DNA from: CBDDEC01 sp965226785 | Lineage (GTDB): Bacteria; Chloroflexota; Dehalococcoidia; UBA2979 | Length of the DNA: 64,000 nt | Direction: 5' to 3' | Assembly (NCBI GenBank): GCA_965226785.1 | Contig: CBDDEC010000003.1 | Span: 434,001-498,000, forward strand | Shown here: piece by piece, positions 43,787-55,268 of the stretch | How the letters are laid out: each line of letters begins with the position of its first letter | Numbering within the stretch: the stretch's first letter is position 1 | The notes under the pieces: generated by a model | The model's database searches: none | Told to the model about the DNA's origin: nothing | What the model saw: the letters and a program-made list of their open reading frames with translations, nothing else | Translations under genes and position numbers: made by a program

Positions 43787-44707
43787 ATGGCAGTCGCGAA
43801 CCCGGCGCAGGAGCAACCCGTCTCACAGGCGGTCCGCGCGCGCCAGACCCGCGCCCGCGAGGAAGAGCTGCTCGTCTGGCCCGACCTCGTTTTCATCGAG
43901 TTCATTGCGGCGGTGGTCTTCACGATTTCGCTGACGGTGCTCTCCGTGCTGATCGACTCGATCCTGCTCGACAAGGCCAACCCCGCCGTCACGCCCAACC
44001 CCTCGAAGGCGCCGTGGTACTTCCTGAACCTGCAGGAGCTGTTGCTGCACATGCACCCCGCACTGGCGGGCGTGATTGTGCCGACGGTGGCCCTGGTCGC
44101 GCTGGGGGCGATCCCGTACTTCGACCGCGAGCTCAAGGGTCAGGGCGAGTGGTTTGCCACGCCTCGGGCGTGGATGAACACGATCGTCGGCGCGGTCGTC
44201 GGCGCCGTGGGCACGGTCGGGCTGATCTTCTACGACGCCGGCAAGCACGTGCAGCTGTACGAGATCATTCGCAACCCCGGGACCGATCGGAACCTGTCTG
44301 ACGGCACGCTCAATCCGGACTTCGTCGAGTGGCCGGAGCGCCTGAACTGGCTGCGCAATCTGCGCGCCATCCAGAACGAGATCAACTGGCCGAGCGAGCT
44401 GGAGACGGTGCCGCTGGGCTTGAAGGTGCTGCGTACGGATCTGCTCGGGCTGCCAAAGGTGGACCTGGACGTCAACATTCCGGCCATGATTGTGGAGCAG
44501 ATCATCCCGGTGACGATGATGATCGGCCTGCCGATCCTGTTGGCCGCGGCGGCATGGCGCGTCGGGCTGGCGAAGACCAAACGCGACCATATGCTGATCC
44601 AGTTCTCCGGATTCATCTCCGTTTTCGTGACACTCACGATCGTGGGCGTGTACTTCCGCGGGGCGGGACTCGAGCTCATTCCGTACACGATTTTCGTCCA
44701 CGAATAG
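43787..44707 (+). CDS. Cytochrome b C-terminal (subunit IV-like) protein
   Basis: A 306-residue partner of the b6-like subunit. It has three or more helices, PNPSKAPWYFLNLQELLLHMHP with the PEWY-equivalent (here APWYF) near the quinol site, and a large soluble insert (about 150-225) before the last helices. Longer than plant subunit IV (about 160), resembling extended forms in other bacteria. Gap of 15 bases from the b6-like gene. Confidence 0.88.
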   Translation: MAVANPAQEQPVSQAVRARQTRAREEELLVWPDLVFIEFIAAVVFTISLTVLSVLIDSILLDKANPAVTPNPSKAPWYFLNLQELLLHMHPALAGVIVPTVALVALGAIPYFDRELKGQGEWFATPRAWMNTIVGAVVGAVGTVGLIFYDAGKHVQLYEIIRNPGTDRNLSDGTLNPDFVEWPERLNWLRNLRAIQNEINWPSELETVPLGLKVLRTDLLGLPKVDLDVNIPAMIVEQIIPVTMMIGLPILLAAAAWRVGLAKTKRDHMLIQFSGFISVFVTLTIVGVYFRGAGLELIPYTIFVHE

Positions 44708-44764
44708 AAACGGCGGGACCGCCCGCCAGCCGAACGGCCTGTGCCGTGACGCAAGGAGCAACCA

Positions 44765-45472
44765 GTGACGAACGAGACCACCACCGAGGTCGAGGCCCCC
44801 GAAGAGGCTGGTGCGACCCCGGAGGTTTCGGCGACGGACGCCTGGCGCGAGGCGCTGACGACGCGCAAGACGCAGGTCGCCGCGCCGGAGGCAGTCACGG
44901 CCGCTCAGGTCTCGCCGATCGATCGCGACCTGAGCCGTCGCCGCTTCATCCAGGCCTCGTTCTGGACCGGCCTCGGCGTCACGCTGCTCGGTTCAGTCGG
45001 CCTGTTCCTCGACTTCTTCTACCCGCGCAACGTGCTCGGCTTTGGCGGTCCGGTGGCGGCGGGCAAAGTGGCGGATTACCCGGTCGGCGGCGACCCGAAG
45101 CCGAACCTGGCTGGCCAGTTCTGGCTGGCGAACCTCGACCCCGCGGATCCCCGAGACGGCGGATCGGGCGGTGGATCGGGTCTGATCGCTCTCTGGCGCA
45201 AATGCCCACACCTTGGCTGCACGGTGCCGTGGAAGAACAATGCGGCGGCGCCCGCTGGGTTCAGCGGACCGAACTGGTTCCAGTGCCCCTGCCACGGCTC
45301 GACGTACACGATGGCGGGGGTGCGGGTCTTCGGCCCGGCGCCGCGCTCCATGGACTCGATGAAGGTCGAGGTCGATGGCAACGGCAATATCACCGTTCAG
45401 ACCGGGGAGATCACTTCCGGCGGTCCGGACAACCCTGACCGGGCGATGACGCCCGAGGAGCTGATGGCCTAA
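44765..45472 (+). CDS. Rieske iron-sulfur protein of the bc complex
   Basis: A 235-residue Rieske protein. A disordered N-terminus precedes a twin-arginine signal/anchor (LSRRRFIQASFW then a hydrophobic helix). The 2Fe-2S ligands are CPHLGC and CPCHGS, the standard C-x-H and C-x2-H pairs with the disulfide cysteines. Export by Tat agrees with tatA at 16.6 kb. Starts with GTG 44765. Confidence 0.94.
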   Translation: MTNETTTEVEAPEEAGATPEVSATDAWREALTTRKTQVAAPEAVTAAQVSPIDRDLSRRRFIQASFWTGLGVTLLGSVGLFLDFFYPRNVLGFGGPVAAGKVADYPVGGDPKPNLAGQFWLANLDPADPRDGGSGGGSGLIALWRKCPHLGCTVPWKNNAAAPAGFSGPNWFQCPCHGSTYTMAGVRVFGPAPRSMDSMKVEVDGNGNITVQTGEITSGGPDNPDRAMTPEELMA

Positions 45473-45513
45473 CGGCCCCCACCGAACGCTGAGCGAGGGG
45501 TAGACAGAGACGC

Positions 45514-46797
45514 ATGAACACCAGCAAGCAGGTCAACGCCATGATCGGGCTGCTGTTCCTGTCGTTCGTCGTCTACGGCGCGTACATCGCGTGGGAGCCG
45601 ACGCGCTCCTCGGACGCCGAGGACAACCAGGCCGAGCTCTTCGCCGACCGCGGTGCGGCCATCTTTGTAAACAACTGCCGCGGCTGTCATGGCATGGAGG
45701 GCGAGGGCCACATCGCTCCGCAACTGCAGACCAGCGCCTTCCTGATCCTCCGCGAAGGCAATGAGTTTGGCCTCGCCGCCACGCCTGACGGTGAGGCGGA
45801 TGGCATTCGTGGCTTCCTCCACAACACCATCAGCTGTGGTCGCACCGGCTCGTTCATGCCCGTCTGGTCGCAAGCACAGGGCGGCCCGCTGTCCCGCATC
45901 CAGGTCGACTACGTCGTCGAGCTGATCACCGCCGGCCGCTGGGACATCGTCGAGGAGTTCGCGCTCGAGCACGACCTCGAAACGAACGAGCTCGCGCCGA
46001 AGGCCGGCATTTTCTCCAGCCTCATCGCTGGCGCGATCACCGTGGACGACGCGGTCGCCGAGTTCGAAGGCTTCGGCGCGTCGGATCTCGCTGCCGAGAG
46101 AGGTATCCTCGACCGTCTTGCGTCGAAGGAGTTGACGATCACCACGGCGCTCGAAGCATTCGACGCAGTCGGTTTGAAGGAGGCAGCGCTCGCTTTCGGC
46201 CGAGGAACCTTCGGGCGCCTCGAGGGCGGCGTCATCGGTGCCGACCAGGCGACCGCGGAGTATGTTGCAACCGGCATCGCCGACGGCGGCATCTACTTGG
46301 CGCACGAGCAGCACTTGCTGTCGGACGAGCAGGTGGACGAGATCTTCGCGGCGCAGGCACTGGTTGGCTCGGCCGAGGTGCCGAGCCTTGCGATCACGAC
46401 CTCGAACTGTGGCCAGTACAACGCCGCCACGCTGACCGAGTTCCGTGAGCGCGACCCGCTGGTGGCTACACCGCCGCCGAGCGACGGCACGGCGGAGCCC
46501 ACGTCCACCGGTACGCCGGATGACGGTGGCGGGGCGCATCCCTCGGAGCTGGCGATCGTCAACGACCTGCCGGTGCGCGACTTCTTCGCCACCACGTGCG
46601 CGGTCTGCCACGGTCAGGAGCGTGAGGGTGGCATTGGCCTGCCGCTGACGCGTGACCAGCTGACCGAGCCCGACGACTTCTACATCGACACGATTACGAA
46701 CGGGCGTGGCGCGATCATGCCGGCCTGGGGCCAGCATGGGCTCGACCCCGATGAGATCTCTTCGATGGTGACCTGGCTCAAGAACACCGATCCGTAG
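45514..46797 (+). CDS. Membrane-anchored diheme cytochrome c with central insert
   Basis: A 427-residue electron carrier ending the bc operon. An N-terminal anchor (about 6-25) is followed by a first cytochrome c domain (CRGCH at about 55, Met ligand in FMPVWSQ). A helical, Ala-rich segment of about 150 residues without heme motifs follows. A Thr/Pro linker then leads to a second cytochrome c domain (CAVCH at about 362, Met in IMPAWGQ). It probably accepts electrons from the Rieske protein. Confidence 0.9.
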   Translation: MNTSKQVNAMIGLLFLSFVVYGAYIAWEPTRSSDAEDNQAELFADRGAAIFVNNCRGCHGMEGEGHIAPQLQTSAFLILREGNEFGLAATPDGEADGIRGFLHNTISCGRTGSFMPVWSQAQGGPLSRIQVDYVVELITAGRWDIVEEFALEHDLETNELAPKAGIFSSLIAGAITVDDAVAEFEGFGASDLAAERGILDRLASKELTITTALEAFDAVGLKEAALAFGRGTFGRLEGGVIGADQATAEYVATGIADGGIYLAHEQHLLSDEQVDEIFAAQALVGSAEVPSLAITTSNCGQYNAATLTEFRERDPLVATPPPSDGTAEPTSTGTPDDGGGAHPSELAIVNDLPVRDFFATTCAVCHGQEREGGIGLPLTRDQLTEPDDFYIDTITNGRGAIMPAWGQHGLDPDEISSMVTWLKNTDP

Positions 46798-46935
46798 GCG
46801 TCCGAGTGGCTCGGGGCGCTAGACGCTATGCGCGCACCACTTCACAATCGCTGAGCCACGAACCACGGAGCATCCAGCGAGATCGCTTCCGGCGAGGGGA
46901 TCACCGGCCGAATGCCGGTTGCATGAGGGGTAATC

Positions 46936-47055
46936 ATGGCCGTCGAAACGGGAAAGCGGTACCGATGCCCGGACTGCCAGGCCGAGTTCATCGTGACTCG
47001 CGGCGCCGATGAGGGGGAGTTGCGCTGCGGCACCACCCCGCTCGAGCAGCTGTAG
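46936..47055 (+). CDS. Tiny cysteine-containing protein, paralog A
   Basis: A 39-residue protein starting MAVETGKRYRCPDCQAEF, with a C-x2-C pair and one further cysteine (LRCG). GAGGGG lies upstream of ATG 46936. It resembles a minimal metal ribbon of the desulforedoxin type, lacking one of four cysteines. It shares MAV..GKRY with the gene 11 bases downstream. Confidence 0.65.
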   Translation: MAVETGKRYRCPDCQAEFIVTRGADEGELRCGTTPLEQL

Positions 47056-47066
47056 GGAGCCGCACG

Positions 47067-47210
47067 ATGGCAGTGGCACTTGGTAAGCGCTACAAGGACG
47101 AGCTCACCGGCATCGAGGTGCTCTGCATCAAGCCGGGTGAGTGCGACCTCAACGTGGACGCTCGTGGGATGGAAGAGCTGCAGCCGAAGGTGCTGCCCTC
47201 GGCGGACTAG
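47067..47210 (+). CDS. Tiny protein, paralog B
   Basis: A 47-residue protein starting MAVALGKRYKDELTGIEVLC, with two cysteines (VLCIKPGEC). It appears to be a diverged copy of the preceding gene in which the C-x2-C pair is lost. TAGGGAG precedes ATG 47067. Both follow the bc operon and may be co-expressed. Function unknown. Confidence 0.65.
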   Translation: MAVALGKRYKDELTGIEVLCIKPGECDLNVDARGMEELQPKVLPSAD

Positions 47211-47343
47211 TCCAGCCACGAGGTAACCAGAAACTGCTCGTGATCGTCGATTGACGGGTGCGCGGGTCGTTGCCTACGATCGATCACTGCGGATGCGCCG
47301 AACGGATGCGCCGCAGATAACACCAGAGAGCCTCGGAGGACAT

Positions 47344-47553
47344 GTGTCAGAAGTCGTGGTTGGTGAGTCGGAGTCGCTGGAGGCGGCGCTGCGGCGCTTC
47401 ACGAAGCGTGTGCAGGCAGATGGCATTCTGACTGACGCTCGTCGGCACGAGTATTACGAGAAGCCTTCCGAGCGCCGCAAGAAGAAGGAAGCCGCGCGCC
47501 GTCGCAAGCTGCGCAAGGCGATGGCGCGTCAGCGCCAGACTCGGCCCTTCTAG
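47344..47553 (+). CDS. rpsU: Ribosomal protein bS21
   Basis: Small-subunit protein S21, 69 residues: VVVGESESLEAALRRFTKRV then an Arg/Lys-rich helix. GTG 47344 preceded by GGAGG (47335-47339) fixes the start; the longer open frame upstream is not conserved. Followed by yqeY after a terminator, the usual rpsU-yqeY neighbourhood. Confidence 0.95.
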   Translation: MSEVVVGESESLEAALRRFTKRVQADGILTDARRHEYYEKPSERRKKKEAARRRKLRKAMARQRQTRPF

Positions 47554-47580
47554 CGCCCAGCGGAGCATTCGAGATCGACA

Positions 47581-47605
47581 CCCCGGGCCTGTGCCCGGGG
47601 TTTGT
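47581..47605 (+). terminator. Intrinsic terminator after rpsU
   Basis: CCCCGGGC (47581-47588), loop CTGT, GCCCGGGG (47593-47600), then TTTGT. Confidence 0.75.
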
Positions 47606-47682
47606 CGTCGGTGGACGCTTCGACCTGTCGAGACGCTGAGGTATCTTGGAGCCCACGCGGGGCTGGAACGGGAACGCACACC

Positions 47683-48144
47683 ATGTCAGACGTCACGTCC
47701 GGCGTCGCCGAGGAGATTCGCGACGGCGTGAAGCAGGCGATGCGTGACCGCGACACGGACCGTCGCGATGCGCTGCGGCTTCTCGTCGCCGCCATCGACA
47801 ACGCCCGGATCGAGGCTCAGCACCAGCTCGACGATGACGAGGTGATCGGTGTGCTACAGAAGGAGGCGAAGCAGCGCCGCGACTCGATAGAGGAGTACGG
47901 CAAGGCCGGCCGCGACGACCTTGTCGCGGGCGAACAGATCGAGCTCGACATCATCAACTCCTTCCTCCCCGCCGGGCTCGCCGCCGACGAACTCGCGGCC
48001 CTGGTCGAGGAGACGATCGCGGAGGTGGGCGCGGCCGGGCCGGACGACCTGGGCAAGGTCATGGGGCCGCTGATGGGCAAGATCGCCGGGCGCGCCGATG
48101 GCCGCGAAGCCAACGCGCTCGTGCGAGAGCGGCTGGCGGGCTAG
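47683..48144 (+). CDS. yqeY: GatB/YqeY domain protein
   Basis: A 153-residue YqeY protein: helical domain with RRDALRLLVAAIDNARIEAQ, VLQKEAKQRRDSIEEY and the end MGPLMGKIAGRADGREAN. Related to the tail domain of the tRNA amidotransferase subunit GatB; thought to aid tRNA-linked amidation, exact role unsettled. ATG 47683. Confidence 0.92.
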   Translation: MSDVTSGVAEEIRDGVKQAMRDRDTDRRDALRLLVAAIDNARIEAQHQLDDDEVIGVLQKEAKQRRDSIEEYGKAGRDDLVAGEQIELDIINSFLPAGLAADELAALVEETIAEVGAAGPDDLGKVMGPLMGKIAGRADGREANALVRERLAG

Positions 48145-48160
48145 CCCACGAGGGGCTCCG

Positions 48161-50518
48161 ATGCGCAATCGTGCCGCTTCCGCCGCCGTTGCCACCGCCG
48201 AGGGGAGCCGCGGCGCGGTCTTGATCGGCGTCTTCGTTGCGATCGCGCTGTTCGCGATCCTGTTCCCCTGGTTCCCCGGTGGCCTGGACCTCTCCGCCGG
48301 GTCCTCCGTCAACCGCACCATCGTGGCCCCGCGTTCTACCACCTACGAGTCCGCGGTGCTGACCGAGCAGCTGCGGCTGGCAGCCGCCGAAGCCGTACCC
48401 GACGTGCGCGTGCAGGACACGGAGGTGCGCGGAGCCCAGCTCGATGAACTCAATCGGCTCTTGCTCGAAATCGATGACACCCGCGTCAACTTCGGGCTCT
48501 CCGCCTCGGCGCGCGAGTCGCAGATCCGGCGCGTTCGCGTACCCGAGCTGACGGAAGACGCGGCTGCGACATTTGCCACGGTCACCGACCTCGAGTGGGA
48601 GGCATTCGCCGAGGAGGCGCGAACCGCTCTCGGTACGACGCTCGCCGACCCGCAGGGTATCGACGAAGAGAACCTGGAGGAGGCGCAGCTGCGGGCGGTC
48701 GGCGCGCTGTCGCCGCTGCTCTCGCCCGCACAGCGGGACGCCCTCGCCGAGCTGATCACGCCGCTCGTACGTCCTACCCTCACGATCGACGATGCCGCCA
48801 CGGAGCAACTGCGCGAGAACGCGCGGCGGCAGGTGGCGCCCGTGTCACGCAGCTTCGCCACCGGATCGATCATCGTCTCCGACGGCGACATCCTCAGCGA
48901 TGCCGATGTCGAGGCGCTCGCAGCGCTCGATATCTGGACCGGCGGCGTCGACATCGACTCGGTGATCGCGACGATCGTCGTTTCGATCCTCGCGGGCGTG
49001 GCGATCGGCGGCTACGTCAGCATCATGCGGCCGGAGACGCTGGGCAGCGCGCGCCGGATGCTGCTGTTTGCGCTGCTGCTGCTGGTCCCGGTGGCCGCCG
49101 CGAAGTTTTCGTATCCGCTGATCTTCCCCGACCTCGAACGCCACTTCCTCGCGCACGCGCTGCCCATCGTCGCGGGACCGATGGCGGCGGCCGTGCTGCT
49201 CGAGGTCTCGGTGGCGGTGCTGATCGCGATGGTCCTGACCGGCCTCGTCACGTTTATCGCTGTCTACCTGCCCTCGATCGAGGCGGCCGGCGACGCCGGA
49301 CAACTGGAGCTGGCTCGGGTCGCGCTGGCCACCGCGGCCGGATCGCTGGCTGGCATCTTCGTGGTGGTGCGGGCGGACCGGCTGCAGCGCTACCTCGTTG
49401 CTGGTCTCGTCGCGGCCGCGGCGGTCGGTGCGGCGGTGCTCGCGGTCTGGCTGGTCGACGCAGACCGCCGGGCGGTCGACCTCGTGTGGATCGCCAGCGC
49501 GACCGTGGTCGGCGGGGTGATGGCGGCGCTGGTCACCGTTGGTACGTTTGTCCTGCTGAGCCGGCCCTTTGGCATCATCACTCGCCTCGAGCTGATGGAG
49601 CTGGCACAGCTCAACCACCCGCTGCTGCGCCGTCTGCAGGACGAGGCGCCGGGCACGTTCCAGCACTCGATCCTCGTCGGCAACCTTGGTGAGCGCGCGG
49701 CGGATCGCATCGGCGCCGACCCGCTGCTCGTGCGCGTCGGCGCGTACTACCACGACATCGGCAAGCTGGTGTCGCCGCAGTTCTTCGCCGAGAACCTGGC
49801 TGGCGAAGAGAGCCCGCATGACGGGCTCGACCCGCTGCAGAGCACGCGCGTCATCTTCCAGCACGTCACCGGCGGCGAGGAGATGGCGCGCCACGAAGGC
49901 CTGCCGGAGGCGATCGTGCGCTTCATCCCGGAGCACCATGGGACCCGCACCGCCTCGTTCTTCTACCGCCGCGCGGCGGCGGCCGATCCCGACATCGACC
50001 CGGCGCTGTTCCGCTACCCCGGACCGAAGCCGCGCACGCGAGAGACGGCGCTCGTCATGATCGCCGACGCGTCCGAGGCGACCGTTCGCGCCTCGAACGA
50101 TCGCAGCGCTGAGCGTATCCGCGAGATCATCGACGCGACGATCCGGGAGCGCATCGACGAGGGCCAGTTCGACGACTGTGACATCTCGATGCGCGACCTG
50201 GGCGTGGTGGCGCAGTCCTACGCGCAGGCGCTGGCGGCCGTGTACCACCCGCGCGTGGAGTACCCCGAGCCCACCGATCGCGAGCTGCGCGAGCGCGAGG
50301 TCGCTCCGTTACCGCCGCGCGACGCCTCTGGGCAGCTACAACCCACCGAAGCGGCCCCGCCGTCCGCGGTACCGCCTGCCACGCCGACGTCGGCGCCGGT
50401 CTCGACCGGCGCGTCACCGCCGGGGCCGGGCGCCGACGACGAGCTCGTACCTCCGGCGCCGTCGTCGCGTCCGACGTCCGAGACGCCGGCTCGCGAGCTC
50501 GGCGAGGACGACGCCTGA
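48161..50518 (+). CDS. 7TM-HD family protein, PgpH-type cyclic-di-AMP phosphodiesterase
   Basis: A 785-residue membrane protein. One N-terminal helix, an extracellular 7TMR-HDED domain (about 50-260), seven membrane helices (about 275-470) and a cytosolic HD phosphohydrolase domain with HSILVGNLGERAA, the HD pair in YYHDIGK (about 528) and PEHHGT. A Pro/Thr/Ser-rich tail of about 70 residues follows. It likely hydrolyses c-di-AMP. ATG 48161 after GAGGGG. The common ybeY partner is not adjacent. Confidence 0.9.
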   Translation: MRNRAASAAVATAEGSRGAVLIGVFVAIALFAILFPWFPGGLDLSAGSSVNRTIVAPRSTTYESAVLTEQLRLAAAEAVPDVRVQDTEVRGAQLDELNRLLLEIDDTRVNFGLSASARESQIRRVRVPELTEDAAATFATVTDLEWEAFAEEARTALGTTLADPQGIDEENLEEAQLRAVGALSPLLSPAQRDALAELITPLVRPTLTIDDAATEQLRENARRQVAPVSRSFATGSIIVSDGDILSDADVEALAALDIWTGGVDIDSVIATIVVSILAGVAIGGYVSIMRPETLGSARRMLLFALLLLVPVAAAKFSYPLIFPDLERHFLAHALPIVAGPMAAAVLLEVSVAVLIAMVLTGLVTFIAVYLPSIEAAGDAGQLELARVALATAAGSLAGIFVVVRADRLQRYLVAGLVAAAAVGAAVLAVWLVDADRRAVDLVWIASATVVGGVMAALVTVGTFVLLSRPFGIITRLELMELAQLNHPLLRRLQDEAPGTFQHSILVGNLGERAADRIGADPLLVRVGAYYHDIGKLVSPQFFAENLAGEESPHDGLDPLQSTRVIFQHVTGGEEMARHEGLPEAIVRFIPEHHGTRTASFFYRRAAAADPDIDPALFRYPGPKPRTRETALVMIADASEATVRASNDRSAERIREIIDATIRERIDEGQFDDCDISMRDLGVVAQSYAQALAAVYHPRVEYPEPTDRELREREVAPLPPRDASGQLQPTEAAPPSAVPPATPTSAPVSTGASPPGPGADDELVPPAPSSRPTSETPARELGEDDA

Positions 50519-50606
50519 GCCGGGGCCCTGGCCGACGCAGCGTTCGAGGCTAAGTGGACGCGTCTCTATACTCGGGGCCTCCCCCGTGGACTTGCGAGGA
50601 GCGGCC

Positions 50607-51299
50607 ATGCGCGCGGCGGTGGTGGTCTTTCCCGGCACCTGGAGCGACGGCGACTGCATCTGGGCCCTGGAGGGCCTCGGCGTAGAGACGCGGCGCGTCT
50701 GGCACCGCGAGGAGCACCTCGAGCCGGACGAGCTGGTGGTGCTGCCCGGGGGCTTCTCCTACGGCGACTACCTGCGCTGCGGCGCGATCGCGCGCTTCTC
50801 TCCGATCATGGCGGCCGTGGAGCGTCACGCCGAGGCTGGCGGGCTGACCATCGGCATCTGCAACGGCTTCCAGATCCTCTGCGAGGCGGGACTGCTCCCC
50901 GGCGTCCTGATGCGCAACGACTCGCTGCAGTTCCGCTGCGAAGACGCGTGGCTCGTCCCCTCGAACGCCATGTCGCCGTGGACGCGCGACCTCGAGGCCG
51001 AGCGGGGCTACCTCGTCCCTGTCTCGCACGGGGAGGGGCGCTACGTCGCCGACGACGCCACGCTCGACCTGCTCGAGGACAGCGACCGCGTCGCCTTCCG
51101 CTACGCCACGCCGGAGGGCGAGCTGACCGCCGAGGCGAACCCGAACGGCTCTGCGCGCGGCATCGCCGGCATCCTCAACGAACGTGGCAACGTGCTCGGC
51201 ATGATGCCGCACCCCGAACGCGCCTGTGAGTCGCTGCTCGGCAATGACGACGGCAACGCGATCTGGCGCTCAGCGCTCGGCCTCGTCACGGCGAGCTGA
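50607..51299 (+). CDS. purQ: Phosphoribosylformylglycinamidine synthase glutaminase subunit
   Basis: Class I glutaminase of the three-part FGAM synthase. 230 residues with VLPGGFSYGDYLR (about 48), nucleophile cysteine in IGICNGFQIL (about 88), and the histidine-glutamate pair in MMPHPERA. ATG 50607 follows GAGGAG; TATACT at 50567-50572 is a probable -10. The PurS subunit expected beside PurQ was not found in the window. Confidence 0.95.
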   Translation: MRAAVVVFPGTWSDGDCIWALEGLGVETRRVWHREEHLEPDELVVLPGGFSYGDYLRCGAIARFSPIMAAVERHAEAGGLTIGICNGFQILCEAGLLPGVLMRNDSLQFRCEDAWLVPSNAMSPWTRDLEAERGYLVPVSHGEGRYVADDATLDLLEDSDRVAFRYATPEGELTAEANPNGSARGIAGILNERGNVLGMMPHPERACESLLGNDDGNAIWRSALGLVTAS

Positions 51300-51314
51300 C
51301 TCGAGCCTTCGACC

Positions 51315-52886
51315 TCAGGCGTGCCGAATGTCGGTGTGCGCGGCGATCTCCGAGTCAAGCGTCGCCAGGTCGTCCGTGTCGAGGTCGTGGATGTTGGCCA
51401 CCCCCGTCGCGCGCGCCAGCAGGAGCAGCTCATCGCGCATGGCGCCCAGCGTGCGCAGCCCTCGGTCGGTCGACAGCTCGATGTCGAAGCGTGCCTCGAG
51501 GTCGGCGCGCTGCGTGGCGATGCCGACCGGGCAGTTGCCGGTGTGGCAGGCGAGGTACTGCTGACAGCCGATCGCGATCATCGAGGCGGTAGCGAGCGCC
51601 ACGGCGCTGGCGCCCATGGCGAGCGCCTTCGCGATGTCGCCCGCGGTGCGGAAGTTGCCGGTCGCGACGATATCGAGGTCGCTCACGCCATGCTGGTCGA
51701 GATGCCGGCGGGCCCGATGCAGGGCGTACTGGATCGGGATCGTGAGATTGTCCTTGAGCACGTTGGGCGCGGCCCCTGTGCCACCGCCGCGGCCGTCGAT
51801 CGTGACGAAATCCACACCGATGGCCATCGCGACGTCGAGGTCCTCCTCCACCCGACCGGCGGCGAACTTGACGCCCACGGGGGCCCCATTCAGATGCTCG
51901 CGGATCTCCTCGACGCGTGCCTTCAGGTCGTCCGTCGAGTCGATGTCGGTGAAGCGGGCGGGTGAGTGCGCTGCCTGGCCGGGCGCGAGGCCGCGCACCT
52001 CGGCGATCTCCGGGGTCACCTTATCGGCCGGAAGCAGCCCGCCGGAGCCGGCCTTCGCGGACTGGCCGATCTTGATCTCGACGGCGTTGGCTCGTGCGAT
52101 GTGCTCGTCGTCCCATCCGAAGTAGCCGCTCGCCATCTCGAAGATGTAGCGATCGCCGGCAGCGGTTCGCTCGGCCTCGAGCATGCCGCCTTCGCCGCTG
52201 CCGATGGCGGTGCCCAGCTCGCGGGCGGTGCGCGCGAGTGCCTGCTTGGCGCTCGCGGAGAGCGCCCCGAACGACATGTGCGAGACGAAGAACGGCAGAT
52301 CGAGCTGGAGCGGTCGTTCCGCGCGGCGACCGATCGTCGTCGCCAGCGATACCGGTTCATCGGCCAGGAGCGGGCGGCGCGCGAGCTGACCGGGCAGCAG
52401 CAGAATGTCGGTCCAGCGCGGCTCGAGTGGCAGTTCGGTGCCCATCGCGCTGACCGGTGGGGTGCCGCCACGCAGGGCCTGCAGGTAGCCGTAGTGGTCG
52501 ATGCCTGCATCCTTTGGTCGCGCCCAGCGTTCGAGGTAACCCTCGTCGTGGGCCGTCGGCAGCTTTGGCACCTCGTCGGCGTCGACCTGGATTTCGCCAC
52601 GGTGGACGCGCACGGGGTAGACGGCGATGCGTTCGCTGGTGTCAAACCGGGAGATGCCGGAGTGGAGGTCGTAGTCGTAGCCGTGTAGCGGGCAAATAAT
52701 GTTGTCGCCCTGTACCGAGCCGTCGCCGAGCTGTCCGCCACGATGTGGGCAGCGGTTGTCGACGACGTGTGGCAGGTCGGCCTGCGTGCAACGGACGAGC
52801 GCGAGGTCGCGCTCGTTGACACGCACCGTGACCGGCCGGTCCGGCGGCAGATCTGTCACCTCGAGGACGGTCACCCAGTTCGTCAT
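51315..52886 (-). CDS. Rieske domain fused to glutamate synthase-like FMN/Fe-S domain
   Basis: A 523-residue fusion. Residues 1-105 form a Rieske ferredoxin (CPHR and CPLHG ligands). Residues 110-515 form the FMN-binding domain of glutamate synthase large chain, with SFGALSASAKQALA, IGQSAKAGSGG and the cysteine cluster in CHTGNCPVG for 3Fe-4S. It lacks the glutaminase domain, so it is not a full glutamate synthase; it may be a flavin oxidoreductase fed by the Rieske centre. ATG 52886 begins the Rieske fold. Divergent from purL. Confidence 0.85.
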   Translation of the reverse strand: MTNWVTVLEVTDLPPDRPVTVRVNERDLALVRCTQADLPHVVDNRCPHRGGQLGDGSVQGDNIICPLHGYDYDLHSGISRFDTSERIAVYPVRVHRGEIQVDADEVPKLPTAHDEGYLERWARPKDAGIDHYGYLQALRGGTPPVSAMGTELPLEPRWTDILLLPGQLARRPLLADEPVSLATTIGRRAERPLQLDLPFFVSHMSFGALSASAKQALARTARELGTAIGSGEGGMLEAERTAAGDRYIFEMASGYFGWDDEHIARANAVEIKIGQSAKAGSGGLLPADKVTPEIAEVRGLAPGQAAHSPARFTDIDSTDDLKARVEEIREHLNGAPVGVKFAAGRVEEDLDVAMAIGVDFVTIDGRGGGTGAAPNVLKDNLTIPIQYALHRARRHLDQHGVSDLDIVATGNFRTAGDIAKALAMGASAVALATASMIAIGCQQYLACHTGNCPVGIATQRADLEARFDIELSTDRGLRTLGAMRDELLLLARATGVANIHDLDTDDLATLDSEIAAHTDIRHA

Positions 52887-53026
52887 ACGCGCACCCCCGC
52901 ATGCCTGTGTTCTTCGCACGATACGACGCGAGCGCCCCTGCGGACGCAGCGGCGATCACACGCGGGGCCGGTGCTACGCTGACGCCTCGACGTTCCAACG
53001 CTCCCCGGCGGAGGTTCCGCGCTGCT

Positions 53027-55249
<2,223 letters not shown>

Positions 55250-55268
55250 GACCGGCCGCTTCGTATCA

